In this document: piece by piece, positions 1-12,160 of the stretch
How the letters are laid out: each line of letters opens with the position of its first letter
Numbering within the stretch: the first letter of the stretch is position 1
From: Trichodelitschia bisporula
Taxonomy: Eukaryota > Ascomycota > Dothideomycetes > Phaeotrichales > Phaeotrichaceae
Reading direction: 5' to 3'
DNA: 64,000 nucleotides
NCBI GenBank assembly: GCA_010356995.1
Contig: ML996701.1
Coordinates: 612,963 to 676,962 of the forward strand
Translations under genes and position numbers: made by a program
The notes under the pieces: generated by a model
Told to the model about the DNA's origin: nothing
Databases searched by the model: none
The model's input: the letters and a program-made list of their open reading frames with translations, nothing else

Positions 1-1009
1 CTTCCCATCCCCACTCTCTCCGCAAAACAAGGCTGATGATTTGACCACTAGCTACGTCCCCTGCTGCGCCAGCGGGGACTTCTGCGTGTCCAACGGGCTA
101 TGTCGGTACACGTATAGCCAAGGTGGCGGGAGCGGCTACTATGCTGCGGGATGTACGGATGGGGCGTATGGGCCGGGGACGTGTCCGCAGCTTTGCAGTG
201 CGCTCCCCCTTCCCGCTCTCCTCACATGAAACTAACGGGAGCAAGACAACCAAGGCCACAAAGACGTGATTTTCAAACCAGCACAGCGCATATGGGCTTG
301 CTGTGGCAGCGACGCCTCAGGGCAGAATCCAAATTGCGATAAGCCGACGACGGAGAATTTTGATGCGCCCGAGCCGTCGAGGTTGAGGACGTATTGGCCA
401 CTGGCTGCGGCGGGGAGTACGGCGCCGGCTGGGGGGGAGGGGGGGAGGGGGAGGGAGACGACGAGTAGTGCGAGTATGACGGCGGCTGTTCCTGTGAGCA
501 GTGCGAGCAGCGCGACCACCACGGAAAGGATTAGGCTAAGGCCCACGGTTACAGCGGTGAGCAATTCGTCTGTGAGCGCCGGGCTGGCGGGCGGGATTGG
601 GGCGGCGGCCGCGGTGGTTGCGTTACTTGCTGGCGGGCTGGCGTGGTTTCTGATAGCGAGGAGGAGGAGACGGCGGGAGGCGGGGTTGCTTGCGGGGGAG
701 ACGAGTTATGCGCCGTTGGGGCCGGGGGGGATGGAGGGGCATATGGGCCCGCCTCCGGGGAGTGGGCATGGGGGAGGGGGGATGGGAGGGATGAATGGGA
801 TGAACGGGGTGAGGGCGGTGGATGGAGGGGAGCTGGAGAATAAGGTGTGGCAGGCGGAGCCGGCGGAGCTTATGAATAAACGTTCGCATAGTCCGGCGGA
901 GCTCCCGCTTACGCCGCATGAGTTGCCGAGTCCGGAGGGGGGGAATTTGAGGACGGCGCTTAGTGGGTCGACGTTGGGGGCTCAGGAGAGGGGGAAGGGG
1001 GTGCGATGA
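1..1009 (+). CDS. Cysteine-rich single-pass membrane protein, 5' partial
   Basis: The gene enters from the left edge, so its start and probable signal peptide are missing. The first visible exon (about 2-197) encodes a cysteine-rich extracellular stretch containing YVPCCASGDFC and CPQLC. A GT-AG intron at about 198-245, with a CTAAC branch site at 232-236, joins to an exon starting at 246 that restores a cysteine-rich reading frame with WACCGSD. A Ser/Thr-rich linker follows. Next come one hydrophobic alanine/glycine/valine/leucine segment (about 583-658) and an arginine-rich stop-transfer run. The cytosolic tail is rich in glycine, methionine and proline and ends at 1009. This layout is common in ascomycete plasma-membrane proteins that resemble wall sensors, but I recognise no named family. 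The membrane topology is inferred from the hydrophobic segment and the basic run beside it. Confidence 0.7.
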
Positions 1010-1433
1010 AGGGGGTGAGGGGATGAGGCATTGGGTGGTGTTTGGCGTGGGTTGGGTGGTTGGTCTTCGAGGGGCGTAGTTATCACGGCTGTTTGGGCTG
1101 TTAGCAGTGTTTATGGCTTCATGAGAGATGGCTTCGAGGTTTTATGTGTATTCTAATCGGTAGAGTTTCTGGAAGAGATGTTTGTACAGAAATCGAGTAT
1201 TGTCCCGAACAGCGTGGTGATGAGTTGTCGTTGGGTGTTTGATGTGGAGCTGTGGGGGTCGGCGCTTACAGCAGCCTAATTCCGCCCCCGGCGCTTACCG
1301 CGCTTCCCCAACCTTTGCTCAAGGCTCAGGCTCCATCACGACAGCTGCACCTCATATTCCATCTCCAACCCAACGCCCCAACAAACCCGCCACCGTACCC
1401 CAACCTACCCCATCCCCTCCATATTCCGCAGCC
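1010..1433. other. Intergenic, 3' UTR and promoter of RPN8
   Basis: No coding frame is credible here. The last 200 bases before the RPN8 start are pyrimidine-rich on the plus strand, as is usual for fungal promoters and 5' leaders. No other element was seen. Confidence 0.5.
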
Positions 1434-2603
1434 ATGCCGGCTACCACCGCCGAAACCCTCTCCCTCATCTCCACAAAGCACGTCTCCATCGCGCCGCTCG
1501 TGCTCCTCTCCGTCGCCGACCACTACGCCCGTGAGGGCGCCACATCCAAGAAGCGCGTCGTGGGCGTGATTCTAGGGCAGAACAACGGGACAGATGTGCG
1601 GGTGTCCAACAGTTTTGCGGGTGGGTTGTGCAGTCACTGCGGTGGGAGGCGATGCTGATTGCGGGGCAGTTCCCTTCGAGGAGGATGAGAAGGACCCGCT
1701 CGTGTGGTTCCTTGACCACAACTATGTCGAGTCGATGAATGATATGTTCAAGAAGGTGAACGCGCGCGAGAAGCTCGTCGGCTGGTATCATTCTGGGCCT
1801 AAGCTCCGCGCGTCGGATCTTGAGATCAACGAGCTGTTCAAGAGGTACACGCCGGACCCGCTGTTGGTCATCGTCGATGCGCAGCCTAAGGAGGTGGGCG
1901 TGCCGACGGACGCTTACTTTGCGGTGGAGGAGATCAAAGACGTAATACCACTCGTTGTGCTTGGGCGACAAGTTGCTGACAATCGCAGGACGGAACCGCC
2001 ACCACCAAGACCTTCGTGCACACCCCTTCTACCATCGAGGCCGAGGAGGCAGAGGAAATCGGCGTCGAGCACCTTCTCCGCGATATTCGTGACGTCGCTG
2101 TCGGCACGCTGAGCACCCGCATAACGTCGCAGCTGCAGTCGCTCCAGGGCCTTCACCTCCGCCTGCGAGACATTGGGACATATCTGCAAAAGGTGCTGGA
2201 TGGCCAGCTCCCCGTCAATCATGCCATCCTAGGCTTGCTACAAGACGTCTTCAACCTGCTGCCCAACCTGTCGTCATCGACAGCGCCCCCGACGGCATCC
2301 AAGGAGGGGAACACGATTGCGGGAGACAACAGCGAGCTTGCGCGCGCCATGAGCATCAAGACGAACGACCAGCTCATGGCCATCTACTTATCGAACCTGA
2401 TCCGCGCCATCACCGCTTTCCACGACCTCATCGAGAACAAGATCCAGAACCGGCGGCCGCAAGACGAAGAGGGCTCCAAGGACGACAAGAAGAAGGACGA
2501 CGAAAAGAAGGAAGGCGAAGGCAAGGAGGGAGAAGAGAAGAAGGCCAGCGAGACCAAGGAGGGCGACAAGGACAAGGGCGAAGCGCCGGAAAAGAAGAAG
2601 TAG
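1434..2603 (+). CDS. RPN8: 26S proteasome regulatory subunit Rpn8 (PSMD7)
   Basis: Exons 1434-1620, 1670-1941 and 1989-2603 give a 357-residue protein. The introns are 49 and 47 bases and both splices restore the conserved sequence exactly (SNSFAVPFEED and EEIKDDGTATT). The N-terminal half is an MPN domain, with [20 protein letters not shown] and GWYHSGPKL. The JAMM metal-binding motif is not present, as expected for Rpn8, which is the inactive partner of the deubiquitinase Rpn11 in the proteasome lid. The C-terminal half carries the helical dimer and lid-bundle region and ends in a lysine/glutamate-rich tail (about residues 315-357). The ATG at 1434 begins MPATTAETL, close to other ascomycete Rpn8 proteins. 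Length and domain order are normal. The symbol rests on very strong recognisable similarity along the whole protein. Confidence 0.96.
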
Positions 2604-3078
2604 AGGAGGATGGAGCAGTTGTAGATGGTAATGTTAACAGCGAACTGGACACGACGCACGGGCGAGATGTAACATAAAGCGGTTCCGGCGCTGATCTAGC
2701 AAGGCAGCAGCGTGCTGGACGGCCCGACCCTGGAGTGGAATGCATTACGACTACGGCGATCGGCTATAGACGCGTCCTGGCTGTGGTCGGGCGGTATTTC
2801 AGCATATCTTCGCGTTCGGACGTGCCGTGATCCTGTCGGAGTCTTAAGCTTCGTCGTTATCCCGTTCCCGGATGCCGCCATGACTGTACAGCGGGACTCC
2901 TTGCTTTTACTGACACTACCGACTTCCCCAGGGATCTGCCCGGCTAAGTTTTGTTCTGTGCTGAACTAATCGGTGGCGCAGGTTTGGCTCGGATTGCGAT
3001 CTACGCCCTGATCCGGAAGTGGCATGGGCTATCCGCATGATCTTTATCCCGATCTTCGACGGGCAACAACATACCCTT
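2604..3078. other. Intergenic between RPN8 and a dispersed repeat
   Basis: Short open frames exist, but none has a recognisable product, codon bias or splice support. No structure was seen apart from the repeat that starts at 3079. Confidence 0.4.
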
Positions 3079-3269
3079 TGATGTGGTTATGGAAGGAGCA
3101 TTCTTATATAAGCAAGGAACCTGATGTAGTGTGAGAAAGGAGCAAAGGACGATACTTGGCATCGTGTATTTGAATCTCGAGAGTCTCTGACTCTCATCCT
3201 CTCTTTGTCTTCTACTTCAATCTTCAGTTTACACTGATGTTACTGCCTGTAAGAGCCTTTCTCCCATCA
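3079..3269 (+). repeat. Dispersed repeat copy A, LTR-like fossil
   Basis: This segment matches 62206-62408 in the same orientation over about 200 bases, at roughly 80 percent identity by eye. Shared blocks include AGCATTCTTAT followed by TAAGCAAG, GGAGCAAAGGA, ATCGTGTATT and GTCTTCTACTTCAA. It carries a TATATAAG box about 30 bases in, then a pyrimidine-rich stretch. That arrangement resembles the promoter part of a retrotransposon LTR, so I read both copies as old solo-LTR-like remnants. No internal coding region lies beside either copy. A DNA-element or other repeat origin cannot be excluded. The divergence between copies suggests an old insertion. Confidence 0.6.
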
Positions 3270-3751
3270 CCCTTTGACTTTACTTTCCGCTGATGCGCGA
3301 GATAGATCGACTGATTCGTTTATCTAGTCCTTAAATATTCTCATCACATCCCGCTAAACGCTACCGAGATATGGCCCTCGATCTCGGCTCTCTTAGGGCA
3401 TCGATCACGGAACGCTCAGGATCAGAGCGCGGGAAGACCACCATCAATACGACTCGTTTCACGGAGATCGCAGCCCATTATGAGATGCCAGATACCCGAT
3501 ACTATTTCTCCCATTCGCCCATCTGCGGGCATCGCAGATCGGCATCTGGAACCCCCACCAATGGCGCCGTCGGGGGTATATTAAATTGATGAGAAGTGTC
3601 CGCACTAGTCGCGACCAGACCTGCATATAGAGCGCGCACTAATTCTAGCCCCACGATAGCGATTTATCGCCAAGTCGTCGCCTCTCGACTCTTTCTTCAA
3701 CTCCAGTCCTTTCTGCACATGGGATCGTCCCACGCTGCTCATTCTTCAATC
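3270..3751. other. Promoter region of the secreted protein gene
   Basis: No gene is supported. The last 120 bases before 3752 are pyrimidine-rich, as expected for a 5' leader. An in-frame upstream ATG at 3719 could extend the next protein by 11 residues. Confidence 0.4.
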
Positions 3752-4656
3752 ATGTTGACTCTTCTCGTCCTCGTCGCTGCTCTTGTGGCCTGTGTCGCCG
3801 GCCAGAGGGGTGGTGGTGCCGGCTCTCAGCACTGGAAACACGGTCCTACGTTCGGGTGGCGCACCAGTCGGAGCAAGTCGTACATTATCGAGGCCGAGAC
3901 GACGCTGCACCCGGGCTTACCGCCAGCGGGAAAGTTGCCGCGACTGGCGCTGTGGCCGGGGCTGGACACGAAGGATGGCCTGGTGCAGCCGATTATTGTG
4001 TCGACGAAGAAGGAGGAGTACGCGAAGTGCAAGACGACTGAGACCCAGTGGTGTGTTTTCGCAAGTTACCTGAAGTATCCGTTGACGCAGAAGATGGGGA
4101 ACCAGGTGGTTATGGAGGGGACGGATGCGCTTACTATGAAGTGTGAGTTGGGTTTTGGGGGGTGGAATTGGGCTGATTTGGGCAGTCAAGTACAATAAGA
4201 CGGTTGGAGGGTATGAGCAGTGGTTGTATTTGAAGGGGAGTATGGTGTCGTACGTTGCTTCGCGTAAGTCTCACATTCTTCTGTTTTTTTTTGGATGTGC
4301 TAATGCGATGGAGCGACTGGTATGTCGAAGAGCTTCTACACCGATGTCGAGTGCCAGCAGGATCACGTCGGAGTTGTCAAGGCGCACAGTAAGCCTCCTC
4401 ACCTGCTCACCAACCCAGCCGCTCTAACCCAGCCTCAGACTACACGGAAACGAAAATCACGCTCTCGGAGGCCGACCCGCAGTGGGGCCTGAACCCGAGC
4501 AACCACGCCATGGCTTGCGCGGACAAGATCTCCACGCCGGATGGCGGCAAGACGTGGATTGTTCCGACGATAAGGGTGAGCGAGAGCGTGGCGCTGAGGG
4601 ATTATACGAATAGTGGGGCGGTGAAGCCGGGGCCGGTTATTTGTGCAGGTCGTTGA
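3752..4656 (+). CDS. Secreted protein of unknown family
   Basis: Four exons (3752-4142, 4186-4263, 4314-4388, 4439-4656) encode about 253 residues. The introns are 43, 50 and 50 bases; donors include GTGAGT and GTAAGT, and the second has a GCTAAT branch site. I chose the ATG at 3752 because MLTLLVLVAALVACVAGQ is a standard signal peptide; an in-frame ATG at 3719 would only lengthen the n-region. The mature part has five cysteines (AKCK, QWCVF, VECQQD, MACADK, VICAG) and two N-glycosylation sequons (NKT and NYT). There is no transmembrane segment and no GPI signal. I do not recognise a catalytic motif or a named family. The acceptor of the third exon (4313) was chosen because it alone keeps the frame through SFYTDVECQQD. 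Confidence 0.75.
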
Positions 4657-6607
4657 GGGAGGTTAGGAATTGAGTTCCTGTTGGAAATGTGTGTTTTTTG
4701 GTGATTGTGAAGGACTTGGTGATGTGGACTTGGGGGCCAACTTTCGGCCCTTTGCGACACTGATATCGCGCCATTGCGCACTGTCGACCTCGGTGCGAAG
4801 ATGGTGAGCCCTGCGGTTGATGAAGGCGAGTACAACTGCCGGATGGACGTCCAACAACCTGGACTGGCTGATATCGACCGAATTTGCGGCCCGAGCGAAA
4901 GGGCGACAGGATCTACTTTCGGATTCTAGCGCGTTGCCTTTGGCCTTGATATCAGTTCTCGTGGTTCAACGGTCATTCCCTCGGCGGATCCTACTCCGAC
5001 ATGAACGGAACTTTCCAAAGAGACAATGAAGAGTGCGGATGATTCAGCCCGATATCAAGCAAGCGAGAGCGAACTTATACTACCAGGGTTATCCACCGAT
5101 CAAGTTCCGTGGGGGCGACAATCCGGGCTCTGAGTTAGCCCCTGGACCAGCTTCTGGTGTAGATACCTAAGGCGAATAGGGCTTTAATGTATGTGTGGCA
5201 CCAGAGAAGCGTATTTGCCGTTGGAAGGAACGTGTCAGTCTTGATAAGAGACATGGCAACGGGGAAGGCGACATCATGTATTGTGTACGTGATGGGAGGA
5301 AGACGCATACGTGAGGAGAGGACACATAGTCTAACACAGGTAAGTTAGTCTGGCATCGCATCTCCTCTCCCTCTTTTTCACGATCTTTCACTTCGCACAG
5401 TAACCATTACAAGTGTCAAGCCTATGCTTGTACTGGCTTCTCAGCTACCCGGGTGCAGAAACGTGCACGAAAGTTGATAATTGACTCCAATGGTTCTTCC
5501 GTGACTAGATCAACACTTACCAGGTTAGATTGTAGTATCCGCCAACGCATAGTCAAAGCCCTACGTCTGCTAATCGACGTCTGCCTGGTGCTCTGCTACC
5601 TTACGCTCCGTGGAATGGCGCGTTCGCTGGACACCGATTTCCGCGCGCCGCCCACGTGCACTAAGATCTGGCAGATGAGTTGAGGATCTTTATCGCTATC
5701 GTCGCATTCGGTCTAACCACAGCTCGCGTAGAACGCGTTCTAGTGATCGACGCAACGATCCACCCTGGCCCGACTTCAGGCTGTTGGGATTCAATACCGT
5801 TCTCGAGCGAGCGGAGCTGTCAGCCAGGTCCCGAGGATCAGGCGGGTGGAGTGCACATGCTTTAAACCCCGGGATCCGTGCTACAGGCGGGTTGCGCCGC
5901 CCAACGTGGACGGTGAAGGCGGATATTGCCATAGTGCGGCGAATTGGGGCGTGGGTGAACCGGGAATTGGGACGGGTGGGATTCTGCGCTTTCGGGCCGG
6001 AGAGGGCTGGTCCGGGAAGGTATTGGCCGTCGCGTATTGCGATGCAATGTACTCCCGACCTTACGTGCCTGGGCTAATTTATGGATAGTTCACACCTCAA
6101 TCCTGGATTCATTAAAGGACGCGCGAGACAAGCGAACGTGCCATGGCGCTGCGGCGAATGGACGTTTGAGACCGTACAACGAGGCTGGGCTCGAGATTGG
6201 GCGAAGAGCTAGACGGCTTGGTGCGCTCATGGCCGTTATGAATGACGGCCTTATTTTAGTCGCATCTGCAATGCCCCTCACGATCCTGCTAGGAACGCTG
6301 AGCGTAGCAGCCAATGGGCAAATCTTCCGAGTCGTTGGGCCGGCGCTCGTAGATCTGGTTAAACGACGGCGACTCGGCTGCCATCCGTCCCCGGCATACC
6401 CCCCCGATCCATACGCATGCCCGGCACCCAGCCAGCCATTTAGACCAGTCATTTCCAGATCTCAACTTGCACAACATGGGCGACGACAGAACACCTCAGC
6501 CTACTGCTACTCGCCGATACGGATAGGAACCCCGCGCCCCGCCCGCCAGCGCGGTGTCTACTGGCTCCTAACGGAACACCCACGCGATCCACCCGCCCTC
6601 ACGACCC
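4657..6607. other. Gene-poor intergenic region
   Basis: Short frames at about 5680-6090 and 6037-6744 overlap on both strands and have no recognisable domain or splice-supported continuation. I see no RNA gene or clear repeat. The last few hundred bases should contain the promoter of the lipase gene. Confidence 0.4.
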
Positions 6608-8826
6608 ATGGCGCCAGTCCTCCGCCTTCTCTTCTGGCTCGCAGCCTCATGCAGCGCCGTTCGCGCGGCGCGTCGCACACGTTCTGGGATCGAAGTCCCC
6701 GGCCCGGACGAGGACCCTTTCTACGCCGCGCCTCCCGGAATTGAGTCCCTCGCGCCGGGCACAATCGTGCGCTCGCGGCCAGCGCCCGCGCCACTCAGCT
6801 TGGACAACAAAAGCGCGCTGAAACCAAAGGCGGTATGGCAGTTGCTGTACCGGACGCAGAATAGCGTGGGCAAGCCCGAGGTCACGGTTGCGACGGTGAT
6901 TATCCCGCACAATGCGAAGCTGGGGAATGTGTTCAGTTACGGGTACTTTTCGGTGAGTTCACGGCCACTGCGTGGTGGCGGGGTAAGGCTAATGTGAGGT
7001 GATAGGATGCGGCGTATAATGCGTGCGGACTGCCGTGGACTAATGAGAGGGGAGGCGCTGACGTTTTCCAGATGCAATCCATCTATATCCATGCTGGTCG
7101 GCACACGTGACGATAATTACATCACGCAGTACCAGAACATCATTACCATCGCCGCGCTCAACGAGGGCTGGGTTGTGGTCGTTGCCGACGATGGCGGGCC
7201 GCAGGCATCGTTTTGTAAGTTCATACTCCTGCTGGTGGAGTGAGTTTGGCTCATCGCCCCAGCCGCCGGTCCCCATGCGGGATATGCGACGCTGGATAGT
7301 CTGCGCGCGGTGATCGCGTCGGGCAACATCACCGGCGTGTCTTCTGACCCGATCATCACGCTGTTCGGCTACTCCGGCGGCTCGTTCAGCATGTCGTTCG
7401 CGTCCGAATTGCACCCGCACTACGCGCCAGAACTCAAAATCGCAGGCGCGGCCGTCGGCGGCATATCGCCTAACGTCACCTACCTCGTGGAGGAGGACAA
7501 TGGCAAGCCCTGGGCCATGTTTGGGCCCCCGGTGTTGCTCGGTATCTCGCACGACTACCCTGACTTCGCGCAGTGGCTGAGCGAGAACCTGATCCCGGAA
7601 CACGAGGCTGAGTTCCGGCAGGCGGAGAAGCAGTGCGTGAGCGCGAATCATATGTTTGAGAATAAGCCGACGGAGTACTTTTTCAAAAAGGGGGTTGCGG
7701 GGTTTAAGGAGCCTCTTCCCTTTAATGTCACGGAGAGCGCGGGTAAGTGGCCCTAGTGATGGAAGAATGAGGCTGATGTGTTAGGCTCGATGGGCACGCG
7801 CGGTCCGCCGAAGATCCCGTGGTATATGTACGGGGTATGCACACTCCCCTCCAAGCTTACTGATAGCTGACGCCCACATAGAGCGTAGGCGACGACTCCG
7901 CCCCAGTCGACCTTGCCGACAAGCTGTACGTAAGCCACTGCAAACAGGGAGCAAACATCTACTACGAACGCAACCCAATCCCCATGTCTCACAAAACCGA
8001 ATGCCTCTATGCGACCCCTGGGGCCTTTGTCTGGCTGCAGGACCGTCATGCGGGCAAACCTATCGTGCCAGGCTGCTCCACCGCCGCGCTGACTACGGAA
8101 TCGGTTCGCGGCGTTGTTGAGGGCGTTTTTTTCAAGGCGGTTAGGGATAATTTGGCGGCGTGGGCGAGTCAGGACGAAATTGGTCCGAAGGTGGGGGTGA
8201 ACCAGACGGTGGTAAACCCTCTGATTGCACCGTGGACGAATGCATCTATCGCCGAGCTGCCGAAGCCGCCGAATCCGCTGCCCAGTGAACCGGTCCCGGC
8301 CCCTGGTGCGCCGGTTGTTACGCCGGAGGTGCCCCTCATTCCCGTCCCCTCGCCTACACCGCAGACGGCTGCATCTGCCTCGGCGTCGGGAGAGACCGTA
8401 CCGCCGATTGCCGCTACGCCGGTGGCCGAGCCAGCCACCCCTGTATCCGAACCCGCGGCTGTGACGCCGTCTGCCCCGGTTGCTGAAACACCGACGGTCC
8501 CGGCATCGGTATCGGAGGCGGTGACTACGTCAGACCCGGCGAATACTGCGGCGCCTGCTGCTCCGACGCCAGGGACCCCTGCGGCACCGGCGGCTCCAAC
8601 GCCCGAGGCACCTGCCGCTACAGTACCGAAGGCGAAGGGTAAGGGTGGGAGACCGAAGGCCCCGAAGGCCCCGAAGACGGCCAAGGGGCCGAAGATGCCG
8701 AAGATGCCTCGCGGGAAGGGGGCGAAGGGGAAGGGAAGTGGTGGGGTTAGTGGGGTTAGTGGGCTTGTGTTGATGGCGGAAGAGGAGGAAGGGGAGAGGC
8801 TTGTTGAGCGGGGGTGGAGGGGATAG
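6608..8826 (+). CDS. Secretory lipase (LIP family) with low-complexity basic tail
   Basis: Six exons (6608-6952, 7006-7022, 7072-7214, 7263-7742, 7785-7834, 7882-8826) give 659 residues. The introns are 42 to 53 bases. The 17-base second exon is needed to join DAAYNA to CNPSISMLVG, which restores the family pattern in which a cysteine lies upstream of the buried helix. An N-terminal signal peptide is present (MAPVLRLLFWLAASCSAVRA). The secretory-lipase fold spans about residues 40-430. The nucleophile is Ser206 in GYSGG, and the likely acid and base are Asp349 or Asp350 and His382 (SHKTE). Family members hydrolyse triacylglycerols or related esters outside the cell. From about residue 470 the protein continues into a Pro/Ala/Thr/Val-rich region and then a Lys/Gly/Pro-rich basic segment (GRPKAPKAPK) that ordinary family members, about 450 residues long, lack. 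No GPI signal ends the protein. Confidence 0.88.
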
Positions 8827-10465
8827 AGGCTGGTGGGATGGGGCGATGTATTATAGATGGATTTGGTGTGTGTATATGGTTATGGATATGTTATGCTACA
8901 GCTGTGCGCTTCGGCTCCGCCTCTGGATTGGGACTTGTATCGTTCGAATTGGCGAGGATGCTGGGAAGATGGGTTGGGCTCTGGGACGGGGTATGACGTG
9001 GGGGTAGTGAATGACTGCCACCTCGTGGATCGCTCTTGCCGCCTCGTGGGTCGCTCTTGCTTCCCCGACACCCTCCCACCGGTCATACCCCTCTCCGTTC
9101 TTGCCGTTTGAGAGGGATGAGTCACCTTTGGCCGTGAAAAACTTCTTTGAAAAGCCTTCACACTCCTCCACATTTCTTTCTCCTCTCCACATCATCACAT
9201 CAACACACCAACGAACAACCGTCCACTTCATTTTCATCTATGCCTCTTCTCCGAGCTTATTGCATAAATATATACCAAGTGAAGGCGTCCGCTCCACAGA
9301 CTGCTGAAGACTTTCTTACGCGTCATGCGTGTATGTATTCATGAAGCCTTCAACTCCAGCTTCGCACATTTGTCACCGTCTCCGGAACCATCAAATCACT
9401 CTTTCAACTCCGCAAGTCCAAACCGCTATACTGCCCTTTAGCGCACGTACCGCTGTTGCTTTCCACTGTTGCGACGTTCCCGACTCCGGCTGAGACTGAC
9501 CCCATGCACGTCTTGGTTAATACCGGCAATAGCGAAAGACCGGTATTTCAGATCTTAAAAGCCGCGTCTACCCCTCTTCCTCGTGAAAGGGAAGAAGCAG
9601 GTGGACCAAATCGAGGCGCAATGCTTCGGTGAAATGTTGGCCTACGTCTTACACCGGGCTCAACTTCTCTATGACGGCGGCCCCCCCCCCTGCCAGCCTG
9701 GAGACGCTGCAGTCGACGATGCTCTACGCAAGCGTGCGCGGTTTGAATCGGAAGGATATCGGAGATTTGGGAGTTAACGCCTCGTTGGTCAGTCGAACAG
9801 AACGATGGCGTCCCTATGGCCAAGCTTCGCAAGCCACTGGGGGCCTTTCTGCAAGAGGAAGCGAAGAGGAATCCTGATGTTGGGCTGTGGAAGGGTGCTG
9901 AAGGCGGAGGATATTGTGAGGGGGAGTGAGGAGATGGAGAAGAGGAAGAAGAGGAGGGTGGTGGGGGCATTGAGGTGGCCCCTCAGAACTTCGCTTCATG
10001 GCGCACGGTCTTGACTACGCAGTCCAAAGCATTCTTTTACTTCCGCCCCTGTTGGGCGGTCCCTGCCTTAGGTCGACCGTCACAAACGCGCTCGGGAACC
10101 ACCAGTGGCAGAATTGCTGTTATTGGTTTTGTACCAAGGGAGGGTGAAATTGACCGCCGCGCATCGGCAGACGTTACTCGTGAGCGGGCTGGATTGATGA
10201 ATGCCATGCTCAGCAGTAGTCTTGCTTCGCCCATCACCCAAACACCCGAACCCTTTCAACAATTCTCACCACCGCTCTCGCCGCCGCCATTCCTCGCCAC
10301 GTTTCCGGTATATAGAGCCTGGGGCTCATCACCCCGCGTTGAGCTTGACAACCGGGCGAGTTGGGGTGCAGGGGTTGACGTGAGTTGTTACCTCGTCCCC
10401 CACGGAAACCACCTCACTCTAGCTCACCTTCCGCAGCACCTACACCATCTCAAAAAACTTATTTG
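8827..10465. other. Gene-poor region
   Basis: No recognisable gene was found. A small tandem duplication of about 21 bases lies at about 9014-9058 (units like CCACCTCGTGGATCGCTCT). Frames around 9580-10010 are open but carry no domain that I can name. Confidence 0.35.
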
Positions 10466-10473
10466 TTGTACTC

Positions 10474-10686
10474 ATGAAGCGCCCACCAATTCTTTGCTGC
10501 GCTCGCTGCGGCGAGGAGGGGCATGCCACACAACTGTGTACTAAACTCCGATCTGTATGTTCTTCCCTCTATTCCCCGCACACAGCTAATCCTAGGGCAG
10601 AAGAAGGCACGCATTGCTCAGTGGGAGATCTCCGCCGAATATGCCTCCCGCACCGAAGGCCCCCAAGCCACTACCACTCGAAATAG
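10474..10686 (+). other. Short open frame with a CCHC zinc knuckle
   Basis: The 70-residue frame begins at an ATG and contains CARCGEEGHATQLC, an exact C-x2-C-x4-H-x4-C zinc knuckle. Such knuckles occur in nucleic-acid-binding host proteins and in the gag proteins of retroelements. The neighbourhood has no reverse transcriptase or LTR that I can identify. An overlapping frame at 10523-10792 is also open, so the limits of any real gene are unclear. It may be a small host gene or a fossil fragment of a retroelement; I cannot decide. Confidence 0.35.
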
Positions 10687-10792
10687 CTCACCGCATGCCA
10701 CCGAATACGCCAATTCAGGTTTTCAAACTGTCAAACCCCGGCGCGATATGGGCAATCCCGCCATCCGCTTTATGCGTTCCATTAGAGAGTGA

Positions 10793-12060
10793 GAACGAAA
10801 TTCTATCTGAAGTTAAGGATAGCCTATCGTGTCCAGCAGCGTGAGTAGCCCTATACGGGCTCGCTGGAGTCGGGTATGTCCCCTGGGTTGCTGAACAACA
10901 CCGACTGACCTATTACAGCAAGTCACAGCTGATGTGGGTTCCCGGACCCAGTTAGTTGGAGTATCTTCAATTTTGCTTTTGCTCCCAATCACTGCTCGTG
11001 ACACTGTCTTGCCACACCAACAGCTCGCCATCGCAACTTTTTCTTCAATGTGCTCCCGTACTAGGGCTGGTGAGACTAGGAGACTTGTATATGTTGATGT
11101 GGGGAAGGTGTGTAGGGAGTTAGTGCAGGCATACCTCACTTGTGGAGTCATTTGAGCAGCCTCAGTGGAATATTGTAGCAGGAGCATACCGTGTACAGTA
11201 GGAGACAAGGACCGGCGCACACTGACAGCGGAGAAGGAGGCCTCGGTGGAGCCTCACACTTAGTCTCGCAGTCCCCCGGACCCAGTCAATTTCATTGTCT
11301 TTTCACTCAGATTTTGCTTACACTGCCTGTTGTGCGTTGTCTGCCTACACCACATATTCGGGTTCATGGGGCGTTTGGGCGCAAGCGGGTGTTTCGGACA
11401 CGACCACAGCGACCCCCAATTCTGATCATGAAGCCTCGGTGGAATGTGCTGCACTTTCTCTCTGTCTGAAGATTGTCCGCTTCGCCTGCGCCAGTGAATT
11501 CTCATTTCGTTCGGCCTCACGATGGCGTCTCATTTCTTCAAGGCTAGTCTTCATTCCGTATACTCGCCCTCCAGTCCAGCTAACCGCCCAAAAAGACCAT
11601 AGCCGCCAGTTCCGACAACAGCAACATGAACTTCGGAGACTGCTCCGGAAGTAGAATATAAGTGAAGCTCGATGCGTGTCACGGAATCCTCGCAAGACAC
11701 GTGCCATCCACTTGATAACCACCCTCATCAAAATTGCTGAAGGCAATGGTTAATGACTGCTAGGCAGGGCTCGTGTTGACTGGTAGGGCTCCTCCCCAGG
11801 GTGTCTGCCAAGAGATGATAGCGTGAAGGGATATTTGTACGATAGCATCGTTGGGACTTATACCCTTCAACCCGACTTTGTGAATTTGAACCTCAACCTA
11901 TCAAGGTCCGTTTGGTGCCCAGTGACAATGAGCAGAGTCCATTTTTCCTGATGCTAGGCTCCCTCTGCCTGACTGTGACTGCTTTTGTATCGAGCTCCGA
12001 GTCGTGTACGCTGAGGCTTTTGCGGTCTACCCACTGAATTTTCTGGTTGAGTGCTGTGTC
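10793..12060. other. Gene-poor region
   Basis: Several short overlapping frames are present on both strands with no domain, splice or codon support. Nothing else was recognised. Confidence 0.35.
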
Positions 12061-12160
12061 AAGATCGCGCCGCCCCGCGCCGCCGGGCCGGGCCGTCCCG
12101 CAAGGTGGAAGACAAGGAGTTGCGATTGGTTGTACTTCCCGCATCGTAGGCTTCAATCGG
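12061..12160 (-). repeat. Dispersed repeat, inverted partner of 40982-41096
   Basis: About 100 bases match the reverse complement of 40982-41096. Shared blocks are the near-palindromic GC core (GGGCCGTCCCGCAAGG), GGAGTTG, ACTTCCCG and AGGCTTCAATC. The GC-rich self-complementary core followed by a moderately conserved arm suggests a small non-autonomous element or a fragment of a larger repeat. It encodes nothing recognisable. Confidence 0.6.
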
